Assembly (NCBI RefSeq): GCF_020400585.1
Contig: NZ_JAINVF010000006.1
Location: 186,001 to 250,000 of the forward strand
Origin: Streptomyces sp. NK08204
GTDB lineage: Bacteria; Actinomycetota; Actinomycetes; Streptomycetales; Streptomycetaceae
Direction of reading: 5' to 3'
DNA: 64,000 bases
The notes below the pieces were generated by a model. That model saw only the letters and a program-made list of their open reading frames with translations. It did no database searches and was not told where the DNA came from. Each line of letters opens with the position of its first letter. Positions within the stretch are counted from its first letter, which is position 1. Below are positions 16,736-25,101 of the stretch, in pieces. The position numbers and the translations under genes are program-made.

Positions 16736-17197
16736 ATGACAGCCCCGGAAGCCGAGAGCGTACGCGTCCGCCCCGCACCGGCGCGGCGGTCCGAGTGGCG
16801 CACCCAGGCCCCCGTCGTCGCGGTGGTCGCCGCCGGCGGTGCCCTCGGCGCCACGGCCCGCTACGCGACGACGCTCGCATGGCCCACACCGGCCGGCGCC
16901 TTCCCCTGGGCGACCTTCTTGATCAATGTCATCGGCTGTGCGGTGATCGGCGTCTTCATGGTGCTCATCACCGACGTGTGGGCCGCCCACCGGCTGGTGC
17001 GCCCGTTCTTCGGCACGGGAGTGCTCGGCGGATTCACCACCTTCTCCACCTACGCCGTCGACATCCGCAGACTCGCCGACGCCGGGCATCCCCGCACGGC
17101 GCTCGCCTACCTCGCCGCGACCCTGCTCGCGGCGCTCGCTGCGGTGTGGCTGGCCTCGGCCGCCGCCCGCCTCGTGCTCACCCGGAGGCAACGATGA
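16736..17197 (+). CDS. crcB: CrcB-type fluoride channel subunit
   Basis: The 153-residue protein has four hydrophobic helices and the Fluc family signatures [22 protein letters not shown] and [15 protein letters not shown]. CrcB/Fluc channels expel fluoride as dual-topology dimers; actinobacteria usually carry two copies that may form heterodimers, and a second copy lies 386 bases downstream. An N-terminal extension of about 25 residues precedes the first helix. The ATG at 16736 has AGGAGAC upstream. It overlaps the DUF190 gene by four bases. Confidence 0.93.
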   Translation: MTAPEAESVRVRPAPARRSEWRTQAPVVAVVAAGGALGATARYATTLAWPTPAGAFPWATFLINVIGCAVIGVFMVLITDVWAAHRLVRPFFGTGVLGGFTTFSTYAVDIRRLADAGHPRTALAYLAATLLAALAAVWLASAAARLVLTRRQR

Positions 17198-17586
17198 CCT
17201 CACTCACCGGCCGGGCCCTGCGGCTCACCGTGTACATCGGCGAGGACGACACCTGGCACCACAAGCCCCTGTACTCGGAGATCGTGCACCGAGCGCACGC
17301 CGCAGGGCTCGCCGGGGCCAGCGTGTTCCGGGGCGTCGAGGGCTTCGGCGCCTCCTCCCGCATCCACACCTCCCGTCTGCTCTCCCTGAGCGAGGACCTG
17401 CCCGTCGCGGTGGTCGTCGTGGACACCGAGGAACGCGTCCGGGCGTTCCTGCCGCAGCTGGACGAACTGGTCGGCGAGGGTCTCGTGACCCTGGACGAGT
17501 GCGAGGTCGTCCGGTACGCCGGCCGCGCGTCGAACCCGGGCACAGGCCCGGACACCGTGGACCCGGAGGGTGAGAAGTCGTCGTGA
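17194..17586 (+). CDS. DUF190 protein between two crcB genes
   Basis: The 130-residue soluble protein matches DUF190, a ferredoxin-like, PII-like fold: [20 protein letters not shown] and [20 protein letters not shown], with [17 protein letters not shown]. Its start overlaps the upstream crcB and its stop overlaps the downstream crcB by four bases each, so the three are translated as a coupled unit. DUF190 proteins often accompany crcB; a regulatory or ligand-binding role is inferred. Confidence 0.9.
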   Translation: MTSLTGRALRLTVYIGEDDTWHHKPLYSEIVHRAHAAGLAGASVFRGVEGFGASSRIHTSRLLSLSEDLPVAVVVVDTEERVRAFLPQLDELVGEGLVTLDECEVVRYAGRASNPGTGPDTVDPEGEKSS

Positions 17587-17957
17587 ACTGGCTGTTGGTC
17601 GTCCTCGGGGCCATGGTCGGCGCGCCCCTGCGTTACCTCACCGACCGCGCGGTCCAGGCCCGGCACGACTCGCTCTTCCCCTGGGGCACCTTCGTGGTGA
17701 ACGCCACCGGCTGTCTGGTCCTCGGCCTGCTCACCGGGGCCGCCTCGGCGGGCGCCGCGGACCCCCGTCTCCAGCTCCTGCTCGGCACCGGCCTGTGCGG
17801 CGCGCTGACGACGTACTCGACCTTCTCCTACGAGACCCTGCGCCTGACCGAGGCCGGCTCCGGCCTCTACGCTGCCGTCAACGTCGTCGCGAGCGTGGGG
17901 GCGGGGCTGGCTGCGGCCTTCGCCGGGGTGTCGCTCGCCGACACCCTGTGGGCCTAG
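17583..17957 (+). CDS. crcB: Second CrcB-type fluoride channel subunit
   Basis: The 124-residue protein is a compact four-helix Fluc subunit: [37 protein letters not shown] with the conserved Asn, and [17 protein letters not shown] with the Phe-box and TTYSTFS fluoride-path residues. It lacks the N-terminal extension of the first copy. GTG at 17583 overlaps the DUF190 stop. Together the two subunits probably form a heterodimeric channel in the membrane. Confidence 0.93.
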   Translation: MNWLLVVLGAMVGAPLRYLTDRAVQARHDSLFPWGTFVVNATGCLVLGLLTGAASAGAADPRLQLLLGTGLCGALTTYSTFSYETLRLTEAGSGLYAAVNVVASVGAGLAAAFAGVSLADTLWA

Positions 17958-18035
17958 GCGCTTGTCGTACGGCCCGGCATAGTAAGCAAGACTGTCTACA
18001 GCAGTGTCGTCCAACTCATCCCAGAACTGGATCCC

Positions 18036-18872
18036 ATGAGCGCCATCTCCGTCGGTCAGGCCGTCGTCCTCGGAGTCGTCGAGGGGGTGACCGAGTTCCT
18101 CCCCGTGTCCTCCACCGGCCACCTCAAGATCACCGAGGGGCTCATGGACATTCCCGTGGACGACAAGTCCGTCGTCGGGTTCTCGGCCGTCATCCAGGTC
18201 GGCGCGATCGCCGCCGTGCTGGTGTACTTCTTCAAGGACATCAAGCGGATCGTCTCCGCCTGGTTCCGCGGTCTGACCGACCGCGAGGAGCGCTACCACC
18301 ACGACTACAAGTTCGCCTGGTGGGTCATCTACGCCACCATCCCGATCGTGCTGGTCGGCCTTGCCGCCAAGCCGCTGATCGACGGTCCGCTCGCCTCGCT
18401 GTGGGTGGTGGCCGCCTCGCTGATCGTCGGCTCGGCCGTGATGTGGTGCGCCGACCAGATGGGCCGGCACAAGCGCGGCGAGGACGACACGTCCTTCAAG
18501 GACGCGATGCTGGTCGGCTGTTCGCAGATCCTCGCGCTGCTCTTCCCCGGCTTCTCCCGCTCCGGCGCGACCATGTCGACCGCGCTCGTCCTGGACCTGG
18601 ACCGGGTCGCCGCCACCCGCCTGTCCTTCTTCCTCGGCATCCCGGCCCTGACCGGCGCCGGCATCTACGAGCTGAAGGACGCCCTCGGCGCGGGTGTGGG
18701 CGCCGCCCCGCTGGCCGTCGGCACCCTCGTGTCGTTCGTGGTGGCGTACGCCTCCATCGCCTGGCTGCTGAAGTTCGTCGCCAAGCACTCCTTCAACGCC
18801 TTCGTGCTGTACCGGATCGTCATCGGCGTGGTCCTGATGGGTCTGCTCGCCACGGGCACGCTCGACAGCTGA
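18036..18872 (+). CDS. uppP: Undecaprenyl-diphosphatase UppP (BacA)
   Basis: The 278-residue membrane protein carries both UppP motifs, EGVTEFLPVSSTGHL (residues 16-30) and PGFSRSGATM (near residue 172), in an eight-helix topology. It dephosphorylates undecaprenyl diphosphate, recycling the lipid carrier of peptidoglycan and wall polymers, and raises bacitracin tolerance. Full length for the family. Streptomycetes usually have more than one paralogue. A strong hairpin at 18904-18937 ends the transcript. Confidence 0.95.
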   Translation: MSAISVGQAVVLGVVEGVTEFLPVSSTGHLKITEGLMDIPVDDKSVVGFSAVIQVGAIAAVLVYFFKDIKRIVSAWFRGLTDREERYHHDYKFAWWVIYATIPIVLVGLAAKPLIDGPLASLWVVAASLIVGSAVMWCADQMGRHKRGEDDTSFKDAMLVGCSQILALLFPGFSRSGATMSTALVLDLDRVAATRLSFFLGIPALTGAGIYELKDALGAGVGAAPLAVGTLVSFVVAYASIAWLLKFVAKHSFNAFVLYRIVIGVVLMGLLATGTLDS

Positions 18873-18903
18873 GCGAGATCCTTCGACGTCCGCAGCACCC
18901 ACG

Positions 18904-18937
18904 GGGTGCGGATGCCTGCATTCAGGCTCCGCATCCC
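18904..18937 (+). terminator. Hairpin downstream of uppP
   Basis: The arms GGG+TGCGGA+GCCTG pair over 14 bases around the loop CATT, with one bulged base in each arm (left T18913). It lies 31 bases after the uppP stop. No T-tract follows, as is usual in streptomycetes. Confidence 0.65.
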
Positions 18938-18997
18938 GTGAATGTTTCCTTGCGCGATGCCTTGACAGTTCCCTTACGCAACCCGCAGGATCCTCCC

Positions 18998-19732
18998 GTG
19001 AACCTGTCAGACAGCCAGACAGGTGGCCCGGGTCCGCAGCGCGTGAGCGCGATGGAAGCGGTCCTCGGCCACCTGCGCGGCGCCATCGAGCGCGGCCAGT
19101 ACGCGATCGGCGAGAAGCTCCCCTCCGAGGCCGAGCTCTGCCGCAACCTCGAAGTGTCCCGGCCCGTCCTGCGTGAGGCGCTGCGTGCGCTGCAGACGAT
19201 GGGGCTGACGGTCTCCCGGACCGGCAAGGGCACCTTCGTCGTCGCGAACGCCGTGGAGGACCCCACCTTCGGCGACTACGCGGCCAGCGACCTGCTCGAG
19301 GTGCGCCGCCACATCGAGATCCCGGTCGCCGGGTACGCCGCCGTGCGTCGCAGCCCCGAGAACCTGGACCACCTGGCCCACCTCCTCGACCGCATGGAGC
19401 GGGAGACGGACACCACCGCGTGGGTCGCGATGGACACCCTTTTCCACCTGGCCGTGGCCGAGGCCGCCCAGAATCCCGTCTTCCGGCGGGTCATCGAGGA
19501 GATCCGCGACGCACTGGCGCGCCAGTCGGCCTTCCTCAACGAACTGGGCGGGCGCCGCGAGCAGTCCAACCGTGAGCACCGGGCCATCGTCGAGGCGCTG
19601 ATCGACGGTTCCGAGCACGACGCGGTCGAGGCCATGAGCCACCACCTCGACCGCGTCGAGACGACCCTCACCGACATCGTGCGCCCCGCGCGCACCGATC
19701 CCCCTACGGAAGGCGGCCAGAGGCGTGAGTGA
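18998..19732 (+). CDS. GntR/FadR-type regulator of the asparagine operon
   Basis: The 244-residue protein has an N-terminal winged helix ([20 protein letters not shown], then [12 protein letters not shown]) and a C-terminal FCD ligand-binding domain with metal-binding histidines ([15 protein letters not shown] and [10 protein letters not shown]). The stop overlaps the permease start by eight bases, so it is the first gene of the permease-asparaginase unit and probably its repressor. The GTG at 18998 is tentative; an ATG at 19052 is in frame. Inverted repeats fall within the first codons, which would suit an operator if the downstream start is used. Confidence 0.9.
   Translation: MNLSDSQTGGPGPQRVSAMEAVLGHLRGAIERGQYAIGEKLPSEAELCRNLEVSRPVLREALRALQTMGLTVSRTGKGTFVVANAVEDPTFGDYAASDLLEVRRHIEIPVAGYAAVRRSPENLDHLAHLLDRMERETDTTAWVAMDTLFHLAVAEAAQNPVFRRVIEEIRDALARQSAFLNELGGRREQSNREHRAIVEALIDGSEHDAVEAMSHHLDRVETTLTDIVRPARTDPPTEGGQRRE
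19003..19023. promoter_or_regulatory. Nested inverted repeats at the start of the GntR gene
   Basis: CCTGTC (19003-19008) and GACAGG (19018-19023) are perfect arms; inside lies TGTCAGACA (19005-19013), itself a perfect dyad. It may be the regulator's own operator. TTGACA at 18962-18967 just upstream could be a -35, but no good -10 follows. Confidence 0.35.
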
Positions 19733-21173
19733 GCAGCACCTCAAAGACGAGGCGCGTCGGACGCGACCCTCGGCCGGCCATGTCGACGCCGGAGACGCCG
19801 GCTACAGCAAGTCGCTGAAGTCCCGGCACGTCAACATGATCGCCATCGGCGGTGCCATAGGCACCGGTCTCTTCCTCGGCGCGGGCGGCCGGCTCGCCGA
19901 CGCCGGGCCCTCCCTGTTCGTCGCGTACGCCGTCTGCGGTGTCTTCGCCTTCCTGGTCGTACGCGCCCTCGGCGAACTCGTGCTGTACCGCCCGTCCTCC
20001 GGCGCCTTCGTGTCGTACGCCCGTGAGTTCCTCGGCGAGAAGGGCGCGTACACCGCGGGCTGGATGTACTTCCTCAACTGGGCCACCACCGGCATCGCCG
20101 ACATCACGGCGGTGGCCACCTACACCCACTACTGGGGGATGTTCTCCGACATCCCGCAATGGTTGATCGCGTTCGTCGCCCTGGCGATCGTTCTGACCGT
20201 CAATCTGATCTCGGTCAGGATCTTCGGCGAACTGGAGTTCTGGTTCGCGATCGTGAAGGTCAGCGCGCTGGTGGTCTTCATGGGCATCGGCATCTTCCTG
20301 CTGGTCACCCAGCACCCGGTCGCCGGCCACCACCCGGGCCCGTCCCTGATCACCGACAACGGCGGCGTCTTCCCGAACGGCCTGCTGCCCATGCTGCTGA
20401 TCATCCAGGGCGTCGTCTTCGCCTACGCCTCCGTCGAACTGGTCGGCGTCGCTGCCGGTGAGACCGAGAACCCCGAGAAGATCATGCCGAAGGCCATCAA
20501 CTCGATCATGTGGCGCGTGGGCCTGTTCTACGTCGGCTCGGTCGTCCTGCTGTCGATGCTGCTGCCCTGGAACAAGTACACCGCCGGCGAGAGCCCCTTC
20601 GTGACGGTGCTGTCCCACATCGGGATCCCGGCGGCCGGTGACGTCATGAACCTGGTCGTGCTCACCGCGGCCATGTCCTCGCTGAACTCCGGTCTGTACT
20701 CCACCGGCCGCATCCTGCGCTCCATGGCCATGAGCGGTTCGGCACCGAAGTTCACCGCCCGGATGAGCCGCAGTCAGGTCCCGTACGGCGGAATCCTGCT
20801 GACCAGCGGTATGTGTGTCCTCGGTGTCGGTCTGAACTACGTCGTCCCGGCGGACGCCTTCGAGATCGTCCTGAACCTCGCGGCGATCGGCATCCTCGCC
20901 ACCTGGGGCATGATCATGATCTGTCACCTGCTCTTCTGGCGGAAGACCCAGAAGGGTGAGCTGGCCCGGCCCTCCTACCGGCTGCCGGGTTCCCCCTGGA
21001 CCGAAGTGGTGACGCTGGCGTTCCTCGCCTCCGTCCTGGTCCTCATGTACGCCGACGGCGGCGCCGGACGCACCACCGTGCTGTGCCTGCCGCTGATCGT
21101 CGCAGCGCTGACCGCGGGTTGGTTCGCCATCCGCCGGCGGACGGCGCGCACCTCCACCGGGGCCGACGCGTGA
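19725..21173 (+). CDS. ansP: Amino-acid permease, L-asparagine type
   Basis: The 482-residue protein is an amino acid-polyamine-organocation permease with twelve predicted helices. The conserved first helix is [19 protein letters not shown], followed by [19 protein letters not shown]. Close to the AnsP/GabP branch in sequence; the asparagine assignment rests on the downstream asparaginase and aspartase. GTG at 19725 overlaps the regulator's end by eight bases. It acts in the cytoplasmic membrane as a proton-coupled importer. Confidence 0.88.
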   Translation: MSEQHLKDEARRTRPSAGHVDAGDAGYSKSLKSRHVNMIAIGGAIGTGLFLGAGGRLADAGPSLFVAYAVCGVFAFLVVRALGELVLYRPSSGAFVSYAREFLGEKGAYTAGWMYFLNWATTGIADITAVATYTHYWGMFSDIPQWLIAFVALAIVLTVNLISVRIFGELEFWFAIVKVSALVVFMGIGIFLLVTQHPVAGHHPGPSLITDNGGVFPNGLLPMLLIIQGVVFAYASVELVGVAAGETENPEKIMPKAINSIMWRVGLFYVGSVVLLSMLLPWNKYTAGESPFVTVLSHIGIPAAGDVMNLVVLTAAMSSLNSGLYSTGRILRSMAMSGSAPKFTARMSRSQVPYGGILLTSGMCVLGVGLNYVVPADAFEIVLNLAAIGILATWGMIMICHLLFWRKTQKGELARPSYRLPGSPWTEVVTLAFLASVLVLMYADGGAGRTTVLCLPLIVAALTAGWFAIRRRTARTSTGADA

Positions 21174-21210
21174 CCCGCGTGCCCCCCGACCCCACGATGC
21201 AGGCAGAGTG

Positions 21211-22227
21211 ATGTACAGCAGTTCCCCGGCGGACGCTCCCGTCGTCCGAGAGCCCCTCCACGCTCCCGTCGCCCACCTCATACGCGGCGGTGTCGTCGAG
21301 GGCATCCACTACGGATCCGTCGTCGTCCTCGGCGCGGACGGCCAGGTCCAGTTCCAGCTCGGTGACATCGAGGCCGCGTTCTACCCGCGCTCGGCCCTCA
21401 AGCCCGTCCAGGCCGTGGCCATGCTGCGCTCCGGGCTGCCGCTCGACGGGGAACTGCTGTCGCTGGCCGCCGCGAGCCACTCCGGCGAGGAACGCCACCT
21501 CGCCGGCACCCGGCGCATCCTCGAACTCGCCGGGCTCGGCGCGGACGACCTGCGCAACGTCCCCGACATGCCGTACGACCCCGCCGTCCGGGACACCTGG
21601 GTGCGCGAGGGCCGGCTGCCCGACCGGCTCGCCCAGAACTGCTCCGGCAAGCACGCGGCGATGCTGTGGACGGCCCAGCTGAACGGCTGGTCCCTGGCTG
21701 ACTACCTGGACCCGGCCCACCCGCTGCAGCAGGCCGTCGCCCAGGCCGTCGAGGACCTCACCGGCCAGCACGCGGCACACGTCACCGTGGACGGCTGCGG
21801 CGCCCCGCTGTTCGCCATCTCCCTGCACGGTCTCGCCCGCGCCGCCGCCCGCATCACCACGGCGGCACCCGGCACCCCCGAGGCACGCGTCGCCGACGCC
21901 ATGCGCGAGCACGCCGAGATGGCCTCCGGCTCGGCCCGGGACGTCGCCGCGCTCATGCGGGCCGTGCCCGGTCTGCTCGCCAAGGACGGCTTCGAGGGCG
22001 TCCAGGTGGCCGCGCTGCCCGACGGCCGCGCCATCGCCGTCAAGATCGCCGACGGCGCCGACCGCGCCCGCGTCCCGGTGGCCGCGGCGGCCCTGGCCCG
22101 GGCCGGCGTCGACCCGGCCCTGCTCACCGCCTTCGCGGGCGAGCCGCTGCTCGGTGGCGGGGAGCCGGTGGGGTGCGTGCGTCCGGTGCGGGCGCTGGAC
22201 CCGGTCCCGTTGACGGCTTGCGCGTAG
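21211..22227 (+). CDS. L-asparaginase II (Rhizobium-type family)
   Basis: The 338-residue enzyme belongs to the asparaginase II family unrelated to AnsA/AnsB: APVAHLIRGGVVEGIHYGSV, FYPRSALKPVQAVA with the SxxK pair, and NCSGKHAAML. It hydrolyses L-asparagine to aspartate and ammonia. It follows the permease by 37 bases and precedes aspA by 139 bases. The ATG at 21211 is preferred; a GTG three bases upstream is equally possible. Confidence 0.9.
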   Translation: MYSSSPADAPVVREPLHAPVAHLIRGGVVEGIHYGSVVVLGADGQVQFQLGDIEAAFYPRSALKPVQAVAMLRSGLPLDGELLSLAAASHSGEERHLAGTRRILELAGLGADDLRNVPDMPYDPAVRDTWVREGRLPDRLAQNCSGKHAAMLWTAQLNGWSLADYLDPAHPLQQAVAQAVEDLTGQHAAHVTVDGCGAPLFAISLHGLARAAARITTAAPGTPEARVADAMREHAEMASGSARDVAALMRAVPGLLAKDGFEGVQVAALPDGRAIAVKIADGADRARVPVAAAALARAGVDPALLTAFAGEPLLGGGEPVGCVRPVRALDPVPLTACA

Positions 22228-22366
22228 CGCTTCTCCGGCCAGGCCGATCTCCCTCTGCGGGCCGTCCGTAACGGGACGCGCCCGCGCGGCGGAAGCCGCA
22301 TGTCGACACCCCCGCGCCCCTCCAGGGCGCTCTCACCTCGTACCTCGGAAAGAGGACCCGCACGTC

Positions 22367-23779
22367 ATGACCGCGCCCACCCGAAGCGAACACGACCTGC
22401 TCGGCGACCGCGACGTACCCGCCGCCGCGTACTGGGGCATCCACACCCTGCGCGCGACGGAGAACTTCCCCATCACCGGCACCCCGATCTCCGCCTACCC
22501 GCACCTGATCGACGCACTGGCCGCCGTCAAGGAGGCCGCCGCCCTCGCCAACGAGGAACTCGGCCTGCTGGCACCGGAGAAGGCCGCTGCCATCGTCGCC
22601 GCCTGCCGGGAGATCCGCGCCGGCGAGCTGCACGACCAGTTCGTCGTGGACGTCATCCAGGGCGGCGCGGGCACGTCCACCAACATGAACGCCAACGAGG
22701 TCCTGGCGAACCGGGCGTTGGAGCTGCTCGGCCACGCGAAGGGGCAGTACGAGTTCCTGCACCCCAACGAGGACGTCAACCTCGGCCAGTCCACCAATGA
22801 CGTGTACCCCACCGCCGTCAAGATCGCGACGGTGTTCGCGGTGCACGGCCTGCTCAAGGCGATGTCCGTCCTTCAGGACGCCTTCGCCCGCAAGGCCGTC
22901 GAGTTCCGCGACGTGCTCAAGATGGGCCGTACCCAGTTGCAGGACGCCGTGCCGATGACGCTCGGCCAGGAGTTCTCCGCCTACGCCGTCATGATCGAGG
23001 AGGACCGCAGCCGTCTGGCCGAGGCCGTCGAGCTGATCCACGAGATCAACCTCGGCGCCACGGCCATCGGTACGGGCCTCAACGCCCCCGCCGGATACAC
23101 CGAGGCGGTCCGCCGGCACCTCGCCGGCATCACCGGACTGCCGCTGGTCACCGCCGCCAACCTGGTCGAGGCCACCCAGGACTGCGGTGCCTTCGTGCAG
23201 ATGTCCGGCGTGCTCAAGCGGATCGCGGTCAAGCTCTCCAAGAGCTGCAACGACCTGCGCCTGCTGTCGTCCGGCCCGCGCGCCGGGCTCGGCGAGATCA
23301 ACCTGCCGCCCGTGCAGGCCGGTTCGTCCATCATGCCCGGCAAGGTCAACCCGGTGATCCCCGAGGTCGTCAACCAGGTCGCCTTCGAGGTGATCGGCAA
23401 CGACGTCGCCATCACCATGGCCGCCGAGGCCGGCCAGCTCCAGCTCAACGCGTTCGAGCCGATCATCCTGCACTCCCTGTCGGAGTCGGTCACCCACCTG
23501 GAGAGGGCCTGCGTCACGCTGGCCGAACGCTGCGTCGACGGCATCACCGCCAACACCGAGCGGTTGCGCGCGACCGTGGAGAACTCCATCGGCCTGGTCA
23601 CCGCCCTCAACCCGCACATCGGGTACACGGCTGCCACCGACATCGCCAGGGAAGCCCTCGTCACCGGCCGGGGCGTCGCCGAACTCGTACTGGAGAAGGG
23701 CCTGCTGCCGGCCGAGCGGCTGGCGGGTCTGCTCCGTCCGGAGGTGCTCGCGGGCAGCAGCACGATGCCGGCGATCTGA
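22367..23779 (+). CDS. aspA: Aspartate ammonia-lyase
   Basis: The 470-residue enzyme is a full-length member of the aspartase/fumarase superfamily: the signature GSSIMPGKVNPVIPE (near residue 320), the substrate-binding STNDVYPT, and the TATQDCGAF-like ATQDCGAFVQMSG. It converts L-aspartate to fumarate and ammonia. With the permease and asparaginase it completes asparagine uptake and breakdown to the TCA cycle. GAGGA precedes the ATG. An eight-base hairpin follows 55 bases after the stop. Confidence 0.94.
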   Translation: MTAPTRSEHDLLGDRDVPAAAYWGIHTLRATENFPITGTPISAYPHLIDALAAVKEAAALANEELGLLAPEKAAAIVAACREIRAGELHDQFVVDVIQGGAGTSTNMNANEVLANRALELLGHAKGQYEFLHPNEDVNLGQSTNDVYPTAVKIATVFAVHGLLKAMSVLQDAFARKAVEFRDVLKMGRTQLQDAVPMTLGQEFSAYAVMIEEDRSRLAEAVELIHEINLGATAIGTGLNAPAGYTEAVRRHLAGITGLPLVTAANLVEATQDCGAFVQMSGVLKRIAVKLSKSCNDLRLLSSGPRAGLGEINLPPVQAGSSIMPGKVNPVIPEVVNQVAFEVIGNDVAITMAAEAGQLQLNAFEPIILHSLSESVTHLERACVTLAERCVDGITANTERLRATVENSIGLVTALNPHIGYTAATDIAREALVTGRGVAELVLEKGLLPAERLAGLLRPEVLAGSSTMPAI

Positions 23780-23834
23780 CCCGGCGGTCCGGCCCGGACA
23801 CGCGGGCGCCGTCACACTCAGGGATGACGTCCTC

Positions 23835-23855
23835 CGGGGGGCACCGCGCCCCCCG
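23835..23855 (+). terminator. Hairpin downstream of aspA
   Basis: CGGGGGGC (23835-23842) and GCCCCCCG (23848-23855) are perfect eight-base arms around ACCGC, a stable stem suited to end the asparagine operon. Confidence 0.5.
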
Positions 23856-24072
23856 CGTCCCGGGTGTGGCGGGGCGTCCGGCGCCCGTCCCCCGCGAGAG
23901 TACCGGCCGATCGGCTCAGTCCCACTCGCCATTATCCGGAAAGTGCTACAAACGCTCATAAGCTGAATTCGCGGCCTCGGTAAAGGCCGTCACTCGTCCC
24001 GGCAAACGGCGGTCCATATGCGCCCGCCGCTGGGCGGAGTGCCGGAATCCTTCGGTGAAACCAGGAGAATTC

Positions 24073-25101
24073 ATGCGTGTGGCCGTGACAGGTGGCGGCG
24101 GTTTTCTCGGGTCGCATCTTTGTGGAGCGCTGCTGCGGCGCGGTGACGAAGTCGTCTGCCTCGACGACTTCTCCACCGGCGACCCCGCGAACGTCGCAGC
24201 CTTTCTCCAGAACCCGGCTTTCGAACTCGTCCGCACGGACGTCAGCCGCTCGATCGACGTGCGGGGCACCGTGGACGCGGTGGCCCACCTGGCCTCGCCC
24301 GCCTCACCCCCCGACTATCTGCGGCGCCCGCTGGAGACGCTCGCTGTCGGCAGCCGCGGCACCGAGAACGCGCTCCGCCTGGCCACGCGCCACGAAGCCC
24401 GCTTCGTCCTCGCCTCGACCAGCGAGGTGTACGGCGACCCCGAGGTGCACCCCCAGGAGGAGACGTACTGGGGACACGTCAATCCCATCGGGCCGCGCAG
24501 TGTCTATGACGAGGCCAAGCGTTTCGCCGAGGCGCTGACACAGGCGTACCGCACACACCGCGACACGAACACGGGAATCGTCCGCATCTTCAACACCTAT
24601 GGTCCGCGCATGCGTCCGCACGACGGACGGGTCGTGTCCAGTTTCGTGGTCCAGGCCCTCGCCGGAGAACCCCTGACCGTATACGGCGACGGGAAGCAGA
24701 CCCGCAGTTTCTGCTATGTCGACGACCTGGTACGCGGAATCCTCGCCATGCTGGACCGTGACGAACCCGGACCGGTGAATCTCGGAAACCCCGTCGAACT
24801 GACGGTTCTGAAACTGGCGGAACTCGTTCTCGACCTGACGGGATCCCGGGCCGAGGTGCAGTTCCACCCCCTGCCCGTGGACGACCCCACCCGCCGCCGG
24901 CCGGTGATCGCGCGGGCCGCGGAACGCCTCGGCTGGGTGCCCGAGGTGGACATCGAGGAGGGCCTGCGCCGCACCGTGCGGTGGTTCGCCGAGCGGCCCG
25001 GCGGCCTCACCGCCGCGCTCACGGCGATCCGGGGCGGGCAGCAGGACGGCGTGGCCGCCGCACAGCCCCGCCTGCTCGGCGCGACCCCCACGGCGTCGTG
25101 A
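24073..25101 (+). CDS. UDP-glucuronate decarboxylase-like (UDP-xylose synthase) epimerase family protein
   Basis: The 342-residue protein is an extended SDR: TGGGGFLGSHL (residues 7-17), STSEVYGDP, catalytic YDEAK and the UXS-type RIFNTYGPRM. These fit conversion of UDP-glucuronate to UDP-xylose with bound NAD, although dTDP-glucose dehydratase-like enzymes share most motifs. AGGAGA precedes the ATG. It is the first gene of the polysaccharide locus, following a 290-base AT-richer gap, and overlaps the glycosyltransferase by four bases. UDP-glucuronate would come from the Ugd downstream. Confidence 0.88.
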   Translation: MRVAVTGGGGFLGSHLCGALLRRGDEVVCLDDFSTGDPANVAAFLQNPAFELVRTDVSRSIDVRGTVDAVAHLASPASPPDYLRRPLETLAVGSRGTENALRLATRHEARFVLASTSEVYGDPEVHPQEETYWGHVNPIGPRSVYDEAKRFAEALTQAYRTHRDTNTGIVRIFNTYGPRMRPHDGRVVSSFVVQALAGEPLTVYGDGKQTRSFCYVDDLVRGILAMLDRDEPGPVNLGNPVELTVLKLAELVLDLTGSRAEVQFHPLPVDDPTRRRPVIARAAERLGWVPEVDIEEGLRRTVRWFAERPGGLTAALTAIRGGQQDGVAAAQPRLLGATPTAS

